From Candidatus Polarisedimenticolaceae bacterium (lineage in GTDB: Bacteria; Acidobacteriota; Polarisedimenticolia; Polarisedimenticolales; DASRJG01), in the NCBI GenBank assembly GCA_036376135.1, contig DASVAW010000033.1, positions 1 to 40,925 on the forward strand: DNA of 40,925 bases, read 5' to 3'. The first letter of the stretch is position 1, and every line of letters starts with the position of its first letter. Of this stretch, positions 31,096 through 40,925 are shown one piece after another. A model generated the notes under the pieces. The model had not been told where the DNA came from, did no database searches, and saw only the letters and a list, made by a program, of their open reading frames with translations. Position numbers and translations under genes: made by a program.

Positions 31096-33749
31096 GGGCC
31101 GCCGCCGGATTCCTCGTCGTCGCGCTCGCCGCCGACGCCTCGGCCCAGACTCTCGCCCCGGAGGCGAAGGCTCCGGCGGTGGTGCTCGTGAAGGACGCGA
31201 CCGTGTGGACGCAGGGCCCCGCGGGGGTGCTCGAGAACACCGACGTGCTCGTCCGCGAGGGGAAGATCGCGGCGATCGGGAGGGCGCTCCCCGCCCCGGC
31301 CGGGGCGTTCGTCGTCGAGGCGGGAGGGCGCCACGTGACGCCGGGACTCATCGACGCGCACAGCCACACGGCGATCCGCGGCGGCGTGAACGAGGGATCC
31401 AACAACGTCACCGCCGAGGTCCGCATCGCCGACGTCGTCGATCCCGACGATCCCGACGTCTACCGCGCGCTCGCCGGCGGCGTGACGACGTCGAACCTCC
31501 TGCACGGCTCCGCGAACGCGATCGGCGGGCAGAACGCCGTCGTGAAGATGCGGTGGCGGTCCACACCCGCGGCGATGCTCGTCGACGGGGCCCCGGCCGG
31601 GATCAAGTTCGCGCTCGGGGAAAACCCCAAGCGGTCGAACTTCCGCGCCCCCGGCGGCGCGGTGCGTTACCCCGCGACGCGCATGGGCGTGATGGAGTCG
31701 ATCCGCGAGCGATTCCTCGCCGCGCGGGACTACGCCGCGACGTGGGCGGCGTGGAACGCGCTCCCCGCCGGGGAGCGCGCGAAACGCGTCCCGCCGCGCC
31801 GCGACCTGCAGCTCGAGGCGATCGCCGAGATCCTCGAGGGGGATCGCCTCATCCACTGCCACGCCTACCGCCAGGACGAGATGCTCGCCCTGGTGCGCCT
31901 CGTCGAGACCTTCTCGGTGCGCATCGCGACCTTCCAGCACGTGCTCGAGGGGTACAAGATCGCCGACGAGATCGCCGCGCACGGCGCGGGCGCCTCGACC
32001 TTCAGCGACTGGTGGGCCTTCAAGCTCGAGGCCTACGACGCGATCCCGTACAACGGCGCCTTGATGCGCGACCGAGGGGTCCTCGTGAGCTTCAATTCCG
32101 ACTCGTCGGAGCTCGCCCGAAGGATGAACCTCGAGGCGGCCAAGGCGGTGAAATACGGCGCGGTACCCGAGGCGGACGCGCTCGCGTTCGTCACCCTGAA
32201 CCCGGCGCGCCAGCTCGGGATCGACCGGCGCGTCGGCACGCTCGAGGTCGGCAAGGACGCCGACCTCGTCGTCTGGTCGGGCCATCCGCTCAGCGTCTAT
32301 GCCGTCGCGGACCAGACCTGGGTCGACGGCCGCCTGGAGTTCGACCGGACGGCGGACGTGGCGTCGCGCGCGGCGGTCGAGGCCGCGCGCGCCGAGGCCG
32401 TCGCGAAGGCGCTCGGGCGCGCGCCCGAGCCCCCGGCGACGGCGATCCCCGCGGGGGCGCAGCCCGGACCGGGTCCCGCACCCGCGTGGAAGGACCGCCT
32501 GGCGTCGCGCGGCGGCGGCGTCTCGATCGTCGGCGCCACGGTGCATCCGGTCTCCGGCCCGCCGATCGAGAACGGCACCGTCTCCTTCCGCGAGGGGCGC
32601 ATCGTCGCGGTGGGCGCCGGGCTCCCGCCTCTGCCGGGTGCGACCGTCGTCGACGGCCGCGGCCGGCACCTCTACCCCGGCCTGCTCGACGCGAGCTCGT
32701 CGCTCGGACGCGTCGAGATCTCCTCGGTCGCGGGAAGCGTCGACGTCGGAGAGATCGGCGATCTCAATCCGGAGGTCGCGACCGCGATCGCGGTGAATCC
32801 GGATTCCGAGCTCCTCGGGGTCGCGCGCGCGAACGGGATCACCCACGCCCTCGGCGTCCCCGAGGGCGGAATCGTCAGCGGGAGCTCCGCGTGGATGCGG
32901 CTGGACGGGTGGACGTGGGAGGATCTCGAGGCCTCGGGCCCGGTCGCGATGCACGTCCGCTGGCCGTCGTACGCCGTACGCCGCGGGCCGGGCGCTCCGT
33001 CCGAGGACGACCAGCGCCGCGAGCGCGAGCTGCGCCTGACCGCGTTGCGCCGGCTCTTCGAGGACGCACGCGCCTATGCCCGCGCGAAGGGAGCGGCGCC
33101 GGACGGGCGACGGATCGACGTCGACCCGAAGCTCGAGGCGATGCTCCCCGTGGTCGACGGCCGCCTCCCGGTCGTCGTGCATGCCTCCCAGGCCCGCCAG
33201 ATCCGCGCGGCGCTCGATTGGGCGGGCAAGGAGCAGATCCGCATCGTGCTCGCGTCCCCCTCCTCCGGGGACGCGTGGCGTCTCGCCGATGCCCTCGCCG
33301 CACGCGCGGTGCCGGTCCTCCTCGAAGGGGTCCTGCAGCTCCCCGCGCGCGAAGACGACCCCTACGACGCGGCCTACGCGGCCGCCGCGAAGCTCCGCGC
33401 CGCCGGCGTGAGGGTCGCGATCGCCTCCGGGGGCGGCGGGGGGGGCGCGTGGACCGCGCGCAACCTCCCCTACCACGCGGCCATGGCCGCGGCGTTCGGC
33501 CTCCCCAAGGACGACGCGCTGCGCGCCGTGACGCTCCACGCGGCCGAGATCCTCGGCGTCGCGAGCACCCTGGGCTCGATCGAAGTCGGCAAGTCCGCGA
33601 GCCTCATCCTCACCGACGGCGACCCGCTCGAGATCCGAACGCGAGTCGGGGCCGCCTGGATCGACGGCCGCCCGGCCTCCCTGGAGGACAACCGGCACGA
33701 CCGCCTCTACCGCAGGTATGCCTCGCGCCCGCGCCCAGGGGCGCGCTGA
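31092..33749 (+). CDS. Secreted double-module amidohydrolase
   Basis: The 885-aa protein has a signal peptide (about 1-19) and two tandem amidohydrolase modules. Module 1 (about 25-440) looks active: PGLIDAHSHTA with His90 and His92, LIHCHAYRQDE near 254, FQHVLEGYK, and SFNSDSSE with the metal Asp near 336, closing in LNPARQLGIDRRVGTLEVGKDADLVVW. A linker of Ala/Pro (about 440-470) leads to module 2 (about 472-880). This starts VSIVGATVHPVSGPPIENGTVSF but has LLDASSSLG instead of DAHSH, and it ends in the usual HAAEILGVASTLGSIEVGKSASLI. Module 2 is probably structural. The family cleaves C-N bonds of imidazolone, peptide-like or cyclic substrates; the substrate here is unknown. Confidence 0.9.
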   Translation: MRAAAGFLVVALAADASAQTLAPEAKAPAVVLVKDATVWTQGPAGVLENTDVLVREGKIAAIGRALPAPAGAFVVEAGGRHVTPGLIDAHSHTAIRGGVNEGSNNVTAEVRIADVVDPDDPDVYRALAGGVTTSNLLHGSANAIGGQNAVVKMRWRSTPAAMLVDGAPAGIKFALGENPKRSNFRAPGGAVRYPATRMGVMESIRERFLAARDYAATWAAWNALPAGERAKRVPPRRDLQLEAIAEILEGDRLIHCHAYRQDEMLALVRLVETFSVRIATFQHVLEGYKIADEIAAHGAGASTFSDWWAFKLEAYDAIPYNGALMRDRGVLVSFNSDSSELARRMNLEAAKAVKYGAVPEADALAFVTLNPARQLGIDRRVGTLEVGKDADLVVWSGHPLSVYAVADQTWVDGRLEFDRTADVASRAAVEAARAEAVAKALGRAPEPPATAIPAGAQPGPGPAPAWKDRLASRGGGVSIVGATVHPVSGPPIENGTVSFREGRIVAVGAGLPPLPGATVVDGRGRHLYPGLLDASSSLGRVEISSVAGSVDVGEIGDLNPEVATAIAVNPDSELLGVARANGITHALGVPEGGIVSGSSAWMRLDGWTWEDLEASGPVAMHVRWPSYAVRRGPGAPSEDDQRRERELRLTALRRLFEDARAYARAKGAAPDGRRIDVDPKLEAMLPVVDGRLPVVVHASQARQIRAALDWAGKEQIRIVLASPSSGDAWRLADALAARAVPVLLEGVLQLPAREDDPYDAAYAAAAKLRAAGVRVAIASGGGGGGAWTARNLPYHAAMAAAFGLPKDDALRAVTLHAAEILGVASTLGSIEVGKSASLILTDGDPLEIRTRVGAAWIDGRPASLEDNRHDRLYRRYASRPRPGAR

Positions 33750-33756
33750 GGTCCCG

Positions 33757-33975
33757 ATGCTGGACATCCGCGATTTGTCCGTCCGCTGCGGCCGGTGCCT
33801 CAACTACCAGACCCTCACCGCCTACGCCAAGCGCGAGGGGTGGAACGTCTACACCTACACCTGCGACGAAGGGACCTGCGACGTGGACGCGACGCGCACG
33901 CTGCTGGAGGTCCCCGAGGCGATCGACGTGTTCGCGACGCGGCATCCGGAGTGTGGCGGAGGGTGCGGAAGCTAG
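33757..33975 (+). CDS. Small six-cysteine protein
   Basis: The 72-aa product starts at ATG 33757 behind GAGG, 7 bp after the amidohydrolase stop. Cysteines lie at 11 and 14 (CGRC), 36 and 41 (CDEGTC), and 66 and 70 (CGGGC), suggesting a bound metal or cluster. There is no signal peptide or membrane segment. I do not recognise the family; a zinc-ribbon-like fold is a guess. Confidence 0.7.
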   Translation: MLDIRDLSVRCGRCLNYQTLTAYAKREGWNVYTYTCDEGTCDVDATRTLLEVPEAIDVFATRHPECGGGCGS

Positions 33976-34014
33976 CCGCACAGAAATCGGAGCGCACGAC
34001 TCCCCTGCGGCCCG

Positions 34015-34020
34015 TATGGT
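34015..34020 (+). promoter_or_regulatory. Candidate -10 (TATGGT) for the AAA+ regulator
   Basis: TATGGT overlaps the ATG at 34016 and lies 19 nt before the GTG at 34040, which has GAGGGG 6 nt upstream. This favours the GTG as the true start. Confidence 0.3.
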
Positions 34021-34039
34021 TCCCGTCGAGGGGAACATC

Positions 34040-35011
34040 GTGACGGTCCTTGCTCCGGCCTCGGAGTTCCTGGGGATTAGTCGCGCCGCCGCCGCCGTGC
34101 GCGAGCAGATCGTCCGAGCGGCGTCGGTCGACGCCCCCGTCCTCGTGGTCGGCGAGAGCGGCGTAGGCAAGGAGCTCGTCGCCCGCGGAATCCACGACCG
34201 GTCCCGCCGCGCGCCGGGGCCCTTCATCGCCCTCAATTGCGCCGCGATCCCGGACGGCCTGGTGGAGTCGGAGCTGTTCGGGCACGAGCCCGGCTCGTTC
34301 ACCGACGGCCGGAGCCTCCGGCGCGGCGCGTTCGAGCTCGCCGACCGGGGGACGTTGTTCCTGGACGAGGTCGGCGACCTGAGCCCGTCGGCTCAGCCGA
34401 AGCTGCTCCGCTCCCTCGAATCGGGAGAGTTCCTGCGCGTGGGGGGCGAGCAGCCCCGGCGCTCCGACTTGCGCGTGATCGCCGCCACGAACCACGACCT
34501 GCACCGGATGTCCGTCGAGAACCGCTTCCGCGCGGATCTGCTCTACCGCCTGCGGGTCATCGAGATCCGGGTCCCGCCGCTGCGGCACCGGCGCGAGGAC
34601 ATCCCGCTGCTCGCCGAACGGTTCGCCCGGCACGTTGCCTCGAGCCAGAATCAGCCGTTCCGCGGATTCTCGCCGGAGGCGATCCAGGCCCTCTCGCGAT
34701 ACCCCTGGCCGGGGAACGTTCGCGAGCTACGGTCGGTGGTGCAGCGTGCGCTCTCGTTCCGTCTGGACGGATTGGTGGACGGATCCGTGCTCGACCTCGA
34801 CCCCGTCTCCGCCGGCCGGATCGGCCTGCGGGCGCTGCTCGACGAGGACTGGAAGAACGCTCGCTGGAAGTTCGAGTCCGCCTACGCAAGTCACCTGCTC
34901 GGCCGCTTCGGCGGGAGCGTACGGGAAGCGGCGCATGCCGCGGGGCTCGCGCCCCGCAGCCTCTACAAGATGCTCCGGCGGCAGCGGCAGCGGCGCGGTG
35001 ACACCGACTGA
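34040..35011 (+). CDS. Short sigma-54-type AAA+ regulator with degenerate GAFTGA loop
   Basis: The 323-aa protein is an AAA+ enhancer-binding-protein core: Walker A GESGVGKE (38-45), loop GSFTDG (85-90), Walker B TLFLDE (105-110), arginine-finger region NRFRADLLYRLRVIEIRVPPLRHRREDIP, and WPGNVRELR. A Fis-type helix-turn-helix ends it (GGSVREAAHAAGLAPRSLYKMLRR). There is no receiver, GAF or other sensor domain. The loop that contacts sigma-54 is normally GAFTGA; here three of six positions differ, though Phe and Thr remain. It may therefore not activate sigma-54 promoters, or may do so differently. Start GTG 34040 is chosen for its Shine-Dalgarno; ATG 34016 is the alternative. Confidence 0.85.
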   Translation: MTVLAPASEFLGISRAAAAVREQIVRAASVDAPVLVVGESGVGKELVARGIHDRSRRAPGPFIALNCAAIPDGLVESELFGHEPGSFTDGRSLRRGAFELADRGTLFLDEVGDLSPSAQPKLLRSLESGEFLRVGGEQPRRSDLRVIAATNHDLHRMSVENRFRADLLYRLRVIEIRVPPLRHRREDIPLLAERFARHVASSQNQPFRGFSPEAIQALSRYPWPGNVRELRSVVQRALSFRLDGLVDGSVLDLDPVSAGRIGLRALLDEDWKNARWKFESAYASHLLGRFGGSVREAAHAAGLAPRSLYKMLRRQRQRRGDTD

Positions 35012-35298
35012 GCGCGCCCACGGTGGCCTCGAGCTTGTTGAGTCTCCGGGTGTCCGGCCTGTCCTCCGGCGGACGGGAGTGCTTTCGCAAGTCGCGACTT
35101 CCTTGAGTTCCCGCCGGGCCCGGGTCTTGCCCCGGTCCGGACCATGCGCTGGCCCATCCACCCCGTCGAACGCGTGCGTCCGTCCCGCTTCGCCTCCTCG
35201 TCCCGGTCGCGGCAGGGCTTGCGGCCTGTGCGGCGCATCGCCAGATCGCCCGCTCCGCGCACTGCTCCAAGGCCGCGAGCGGCTCGGGGGTGCCCCCT
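35012..35298. other. Intergenic region between convergent genes
   Basis: This 287-bp stretch lies between the stops of the AAA+ regulator and RtcB. I see no gene with a start, Shine-Dalgarno and recognisable product, and no clear terminator hairpin with a T-tract. Its length is unusual here, where other convergent pairs touch or share a palindrome. It may be decayed coding DNA. Confidence 0.5.
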
Positions 35299-36696
35299 TC
35301 AATCTTCCGGCCTTTCCCCGGGCGGCGCCATCTTCACGATCCTCGGGAAGAACCGGGCGACCTTCTCGACGAGGTCGGACTGCGCCGCCATCACGACGTC
35401 GATGTCCTTGTACACTCCGGGAACCTCGTCGAGCCCTGCCGAGATGACGTCCACCCCGCGCTCGTCGAGCAGGCGCCGCACTTCCCCCCACACGAACCGC
35501 TGCTTCGCCGCGGCTCGGCTCATCACCCGCCCCGCCCCGTGCGCCGCCGACCGCATCGACTCGGCGTTGCCCAGGCCACGCACGACATAGGTGGGGCTCG
35601 CCATCGAACCGGGGATGATCCCGAGCACGCCGGCCCCCGCCGGGGTCGCCCCCTTGCGGTGGACGATCAGCGTTTCCCCGAAATGCTCCTCCTTCCAGGC
35701 GAAGTTGTGGTGGTTCTCGAGGTCGAGGACGACGCGTGCGCCGAGGTGGCGCGCGATCGCGCGGTGAATGCACGCGTGGTTGGCGGCGGCGTATTTCCCC
35801 ATCAGCTCCATCGCCGCCCAGTACTCCTGCCCCTCGTGCGAGGCGAGGTCGAGCCAGGCGAGGTGGAGCAGCTCGCGCGGAAGCTCCGCGCGCTTCGTCA
35901 TCGCGAGCTTGCTGTAGTGGTCGGCGACCGACGCGCCCGTGCCGCGGCTTCCGCTGTGCGTGAGGAGCGCGAGGTAGGTCCCGGGCGGGATCCCGAGCGC
36001 GTCGTCGGGAACGTCGAAGGTGCCGAACTCGACGAAGTGGTTCCCGCTCCCCGAGGTCCCCAGCTGCGACCACGCCTTGTCCTTCAGCTCGCGCGTGACC
36101 GGAGAGACGGTCCAGTCGTCGTCGAGGACGTCGTGCTCGCGACGGTCCTTGAAGTGGGCGCCGACCCCGAAGCGCGTCTCCGACTCGATCGCCTTCTTCA
36201 GGCGCTGCGACTCGCCGGCGAGCAGCCGGGGCGGGAGGTCGAGGACGGTCATCTTCATCCGGCAGGCGATGTCCACGCCGACGGCGTACGGGATCACCGC
36301 GTTGCGGGTCGCCAGCACGCCGCCGATCGGAAGGCCGTACCCCGGGTGCGCGTCGGGCATGAGCGCCCCCTTCACCGAGACGGGGAGGGCGCACGCGTTC
36401 GCCATCTGACGCAGCGACTCGGGCTCGAGGTCGAGGCCCCAGCTTCGCCAGGGCGCCGGGGATTCCCGCGGCACGAAGCTCCGGCGGGACTCGGCGCGGT
36501 TGAGGATCGCGCGGGCGAGCTCGCCGTAGGCCGGGTCGTCCCGGAACGACTCCGGATCCTCGACGAGCGCGCGGACGTCCCGCCGGATGTCGCGCACGTC
36601 CGTGCCGGACTTCCGGGCCGCCCCAACGGCGGCGAGCGCGGCGTGCAGGGGGGCGCCTCGCGGGACGCCGAGGTTGAGGAGCTCGCGGGCTTTCAT
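35299..36696 (-). CDS. rtcB: RNA 3'-phosphate ligase RtcB
   Basis: The 465-aa protein joins RNA 2',3'-cyclic phosphate or 3'-phosphate ends to 5'-OH ends, using GTP and Mn2+. RtcB hallmarks are MPDAHPGYGLPIGGV, the metal ligand Cys145 in VGVDIACRM, GTSGSGNHFVE with His220, HSGSRG with His247, ENHHNFAW near 328-334, and the GMP-accepting His386 in HGAGRVMSR. All are intact. ATG 36696 is chosen because the family sequence begins with MKARELLNLGVPRGAPL; a CAGAAT hexamer ends 6 nt upstream and no Shine-Dalgarno is present. No rtcA or rtcR was found, although an AAA+ regulator gene is convergent with it. Confidence 0.94.
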   Translation of the reverse strand: MKARELLNLGVPRGAPLHAALAAVGAARKSGTDVRDIRRDVRALVEDPESFRDDPAYGELARAILNRAESRRSFVPRESPAPWRSWGLDLEPESLRQMANACALPVSVKGALMPDAHPGYGLPIGGVLATRNAVIPYAVGVDIACRMKMTVLDLPPRLLAGESQRLKKAIESETRFGVGAHFKDRREHDVLDDDWTVSPVTRELKDKAWSQLGTSGSGNHFVEFGTFDVPDDALGIPPGTYLALLTHSGSRGTGASVADHYSKLAMTKRAELPRELLHLAWLDLASHEGQEYWAAMELMGKYAAANHACIHRAIARHLGARVVLDLENHHNFAWKEEHFGETLIVHRKGATPAGAGVLGIIPGSMASPTYVVRGLGNAESMRSAAHGAGRVMSRAAAKQRFVWGEVRRLLDERGVDVISAGLDEVPGVYKDIDVVMAAQSDLVEKVARFFPRIVKMAPPGERPED

Positions 36697-36702
36697 ACCG
36701 GC

Positions 36703-36708
36703 ATTCTG
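36703..36708 (-). promoter_or_regulatory. Candidate -10 (CAGAAT) for rtcB
   Basis: Read on the minus strand, CAGAAT ends 6 nt before the ATG at 36696. It is a weaker match (4 of 6 to TATAAT) but fits the leaderless spacing. Confidence 0.3.
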
Positions 36709-36720
36709 ACGCGAACCCGC

Positions 36721-36726
36721 TACAAT
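36721..36726 (+). promoter_or_regulatory. Candidate -10 (TACAAT) for the hemerythrin gene
   Basis: TACAAT lies 25 nt upstream of the GTG at 36752, giving a short leader with AGGAGG at 36742-36747. Confidence 0.5.
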
Positions 36727-36751
36727 CCCACGGTTCCCATCAGGAGGCCCC

Positions 36752-37165
36752 GTGAGCCACGCCGGCGATCCGCGTTCCCTCGAGATCGGCATCCCCACCG
36801 TCGACGCGGAGCACCGCGAGCAGCTCGATCGCATGGCGCGCCTTCAGGGCGCCATCCTCGGGGGCGGCGATCCGGAGACGATCGCCGACGACCTCGAGAG
36901 CCTGACCGACTACATCGACGCCCACTTCACCTCCGAGCAGATCCTGATGCGCGAGCAGGCCTACCCCGAGTACGCGACGCACCTGCGCGAACACGACGCC
37001 GCGATCGACATGCTGCGCAACCTCGAGACGCGCGTGCGTTCCGGGGACGCGGCCGCCTCGGCCGAGGTCCTGTCGGCCCTCAAGGGGTGGCTCGTCTCGC
37101 ACATCGACCGCGCCGACCGTGCGCTCGCCGGCTTCCTCCTCGCGCGCGGCAAGGAGATGCCCTGA
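36752..37165 (+). CDS. Bacteriohemerythrin
   Basis: The 137-aa protein has the four-helix di-iron site of hemerythrins: His21 (DAEH), His58 and Glu62 (HFTSE), His77 and His81 (HLREH), and His117 with Asp122 (HIDRAD). It also opens with the typical LEIGIPTVDAEHREQLDRM. Such proteins bind O2 reversibly and serve in oxygen storage, delivery or sensing. The start is GTG at 36752 behind AGGAGG. It is a stand-alone domain, with no kinase or methyl-accepting part. The next gene begins 1 bp after its stop, so they are probably co-transcribed. Confidence 0.94.
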   Translation: MSHAGDPRSLEIGIPTVDAEHREQLDRMARLQGAILGGGDPETIADDLESLTDYIDAHFTSEQILMREQAYPEYATHLREHDAAIDMLRNLETRVRSGDAAASAEVLSALKGWLVSHIDRADRALAGFLLARGKEMP

Positions 37166-37166
37166 C

Positions 37167-37916
37167 GTGCCGGCCGCGGCGCTCCTGCTGGCGGCACTCC
37201 TCCCGATCGCGGAGATCGATGCCTCGTGGGCGCTCCGGGCCGACCTCGACCGCGCGCAGGCCCATGTCGCCGAGGTGAAACGCGCCGCCGCGGCGCACCC
37301 CGACGCCTCCGCGCTCCAGTGGCGGCTGTGCCGCGCACTGTTCTTCCTGGGCGAATACGCCCTCGACCCGAACCGGAAGGACGAACGCAAGACGGTGCTG
37401 CGCGAGGCCCGGGAGGCCGGCGAACGCGCGGTCGCCCTCGCGAAGGACGACGCCGAACGACTCCCTTCCCACGTCTGGGCCTCGTACGCCTGGGGCCAGT
37501 GGGCGCTGCTCGAGGGGAAACTCGCGGCGGTGCGGCAGGGGGCCGCGGCCAGGATCCGCGACCACGCCGCCGCGGCGGTGAGGCTCGACCCGCTTTACGA
37601 CGGCGCGGCCGGCGACCGCGTCCTCGGGCGGCTCCACCACCAGACGCCGTCGGTCCCCTTCCTCACCGGCTGGGCCTCCAAGCAACTCGCTCTCGAGCAC
37701 CTGCGTCGCTCGGTCGAGCTCGCCCCGGGAAGCCTCGTCAACCGGCAGTACCTCGGCGAGGCGCTCTGGGAGATCGACAGGAAGCGCCGGGCCGAGGCGA
37801 AGGCGATCCTCGAGGGGGTCGTCGCCGCGATCCCCGACCCGCGGTTCCTGGTCGAGGAACGGCACGCGCAGGCCGCCGCGCGGGCGTTTCTCCACGAGCG
37901 CGTGGCGCAGCGCTGA
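37167..37916 (+). CDS. Exported TPR-like helical-repeat protein
   Basis: The 249-aa product starts at GTG 37167 with AAGGAG upstream. Residues 1-18 are a short hydrophobic export signal (VPAAALLLAALLPIAEIDA). The rest is helix pairs with TPR-like spacing, for example SALQWRLCRALFFLGEYAL, HVWASYAWGQWALLEGKLAAV, and KQLALEHLRRSVELAPGSLVNRQYLGEALWEID split over two repeats. The arrangement resembles TatT-like periplasmic TPR proteins. It is the second gene of the hemerythrin unit. It is probably a periplasmic binding or scaffold protein; the partner is unknown. Confidence 0.78.
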   Translation: MPAAALLLAALLPIAEIDASWALRADLDRAQAHVAEVKRAAAAHPDASALQWRLCRALFFLGEYALDPNRKDERKTVLREAREAGERAVALAKDDAERLPSHVWASYAWGQWALLEGKLAAVRQGAAARIRDHAAAAVRLDPLYDGAAGDRVLGRLHHQTPSVPFLTGWASKQLALEHLRRSVELAPGSLVNRQYLGEALWEIDRKRRAEAKAILEGVVAAIPDPRFLVEERHAQAAARAFLHERVAQR

Positions 37917-37930
37917 GGGGCCCCCGGCGC

Positions 37931-37936
37931 TATAGT
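37931..37936 (+). promoter_or_regulatory. Candidate -10 (TATAGT) for fadBA
   Basis: TATAGT lies 51 nt upstream of the fadB ATG. The leader contains GGAGG 10 nt before the start. No clear -35 was seen. Confidence 0.4.
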
Positions 37937-37987
37937 GCGCCTCCGGCGTCCGCAGGCCCCACCCGCGCCGGTGGAGGTGCCTTCCGC

Positions 37988-40925
<2,938 letters not shown>

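Noticed and set aside
34016-34039. ATG at 34016 as the AAA+ regulator start.
   Set aside because: No Shine-Dalgarno precedes it and it overlaps a possible -10, whereas GTG 34040 has GAGGGG at good spacing. It remains possible.

Overview
The window is GC-rich (roughly 70%, by eye) and densely packed, with about 34 genes on both strands. Start codons are often GTG, and 4-bp start/stop overlaps (ATGA, GTGA) are common. No tRNA, rRNA, CRISPR array, insertion sequence or phage gene was recognised. The gene content points to a chromosomal segment of a free-living, Gram-negative-type, high-GC heterotroph: an outer-membrane barrel, lipoprotein-type signals, an M13 peptidase, tandem secreted amidohydrolases, SUF iron-sulfur assembly and fatty-acid beta-oxidation. 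An Acidobacteriota-like lineage is my best guess, made from protein style rather than from any marker gene.

Layout. 1-1285 (minus): an exported protein with a receiver-like fold, coupled to an outer-membrane barrel that runs off the window. 1591-3677: hotdog thioesterase (+), RDD membrane protein (-) and a nitronate monooxygenase-like flavoprotein (+). 3700-9101 (minus): a run of doxX, marR, an RlmN-like radical SAM enzyme, a MATE transporter and an M13 metallopeptidase, with a 35-bp palindrome in front of doxX. 9164-10489 (minus): an exported propeller protein, divergent by only 21 bp from a DUF2238-type membrane protein. This is followed on plus by an ABC-2 ATPase/permease pair, a four-cysteine mini-protein and arginine deiminase (to 14511). 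14536-18244 (minus): a SlyD-like FKBP and a 1046-aa secreted protein of unknown function.

18324-24257 (+) is a complete SUF operon: rrf2, sufB, sufC, sufD, sufS, sufU, sufT. Its promoter carries a 31-bp palindrome, probably the Rrf2 operator. It runs directly into a lipoprotein-type alkaline-phosphatase-superfamily/TPR protein and a membrane SpoIIE-type phosphatase (to 27450). 27641-33749 (+): a TolB-like propeller/PKD protein, a strong terminator, and two coupled amidohydrolase-family proteins. The second of these is a double-module fusion. Two of the three modules have lost the metal-binding HxH. 33757-35011 (+): a six-cysteine mini-protein and a short AAA+ regulator with a degenerate GAFTGA loop. 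35299-36696 (minus): RtcB RNA ligase, divergent from a hemerythrin and a small exported helical-repeat protein. 37988-40925 (+): fadB and the start of fadA, cut by the window edge.

Two genome-style features stand out. Many first genes have a -10-like hexamer ending 6-9 nt before the start codon and no Shine-Dalgarno, so they are probably leaderless. Other genes have clear AGGAGG-type sites. Two short palindromes of one family (A-run, GGGG, 5-nt loop, CCCC, T-run) sit exactly between convergent gene pairs and look like bidirectional terminators that belong to a dispersed repeat family.
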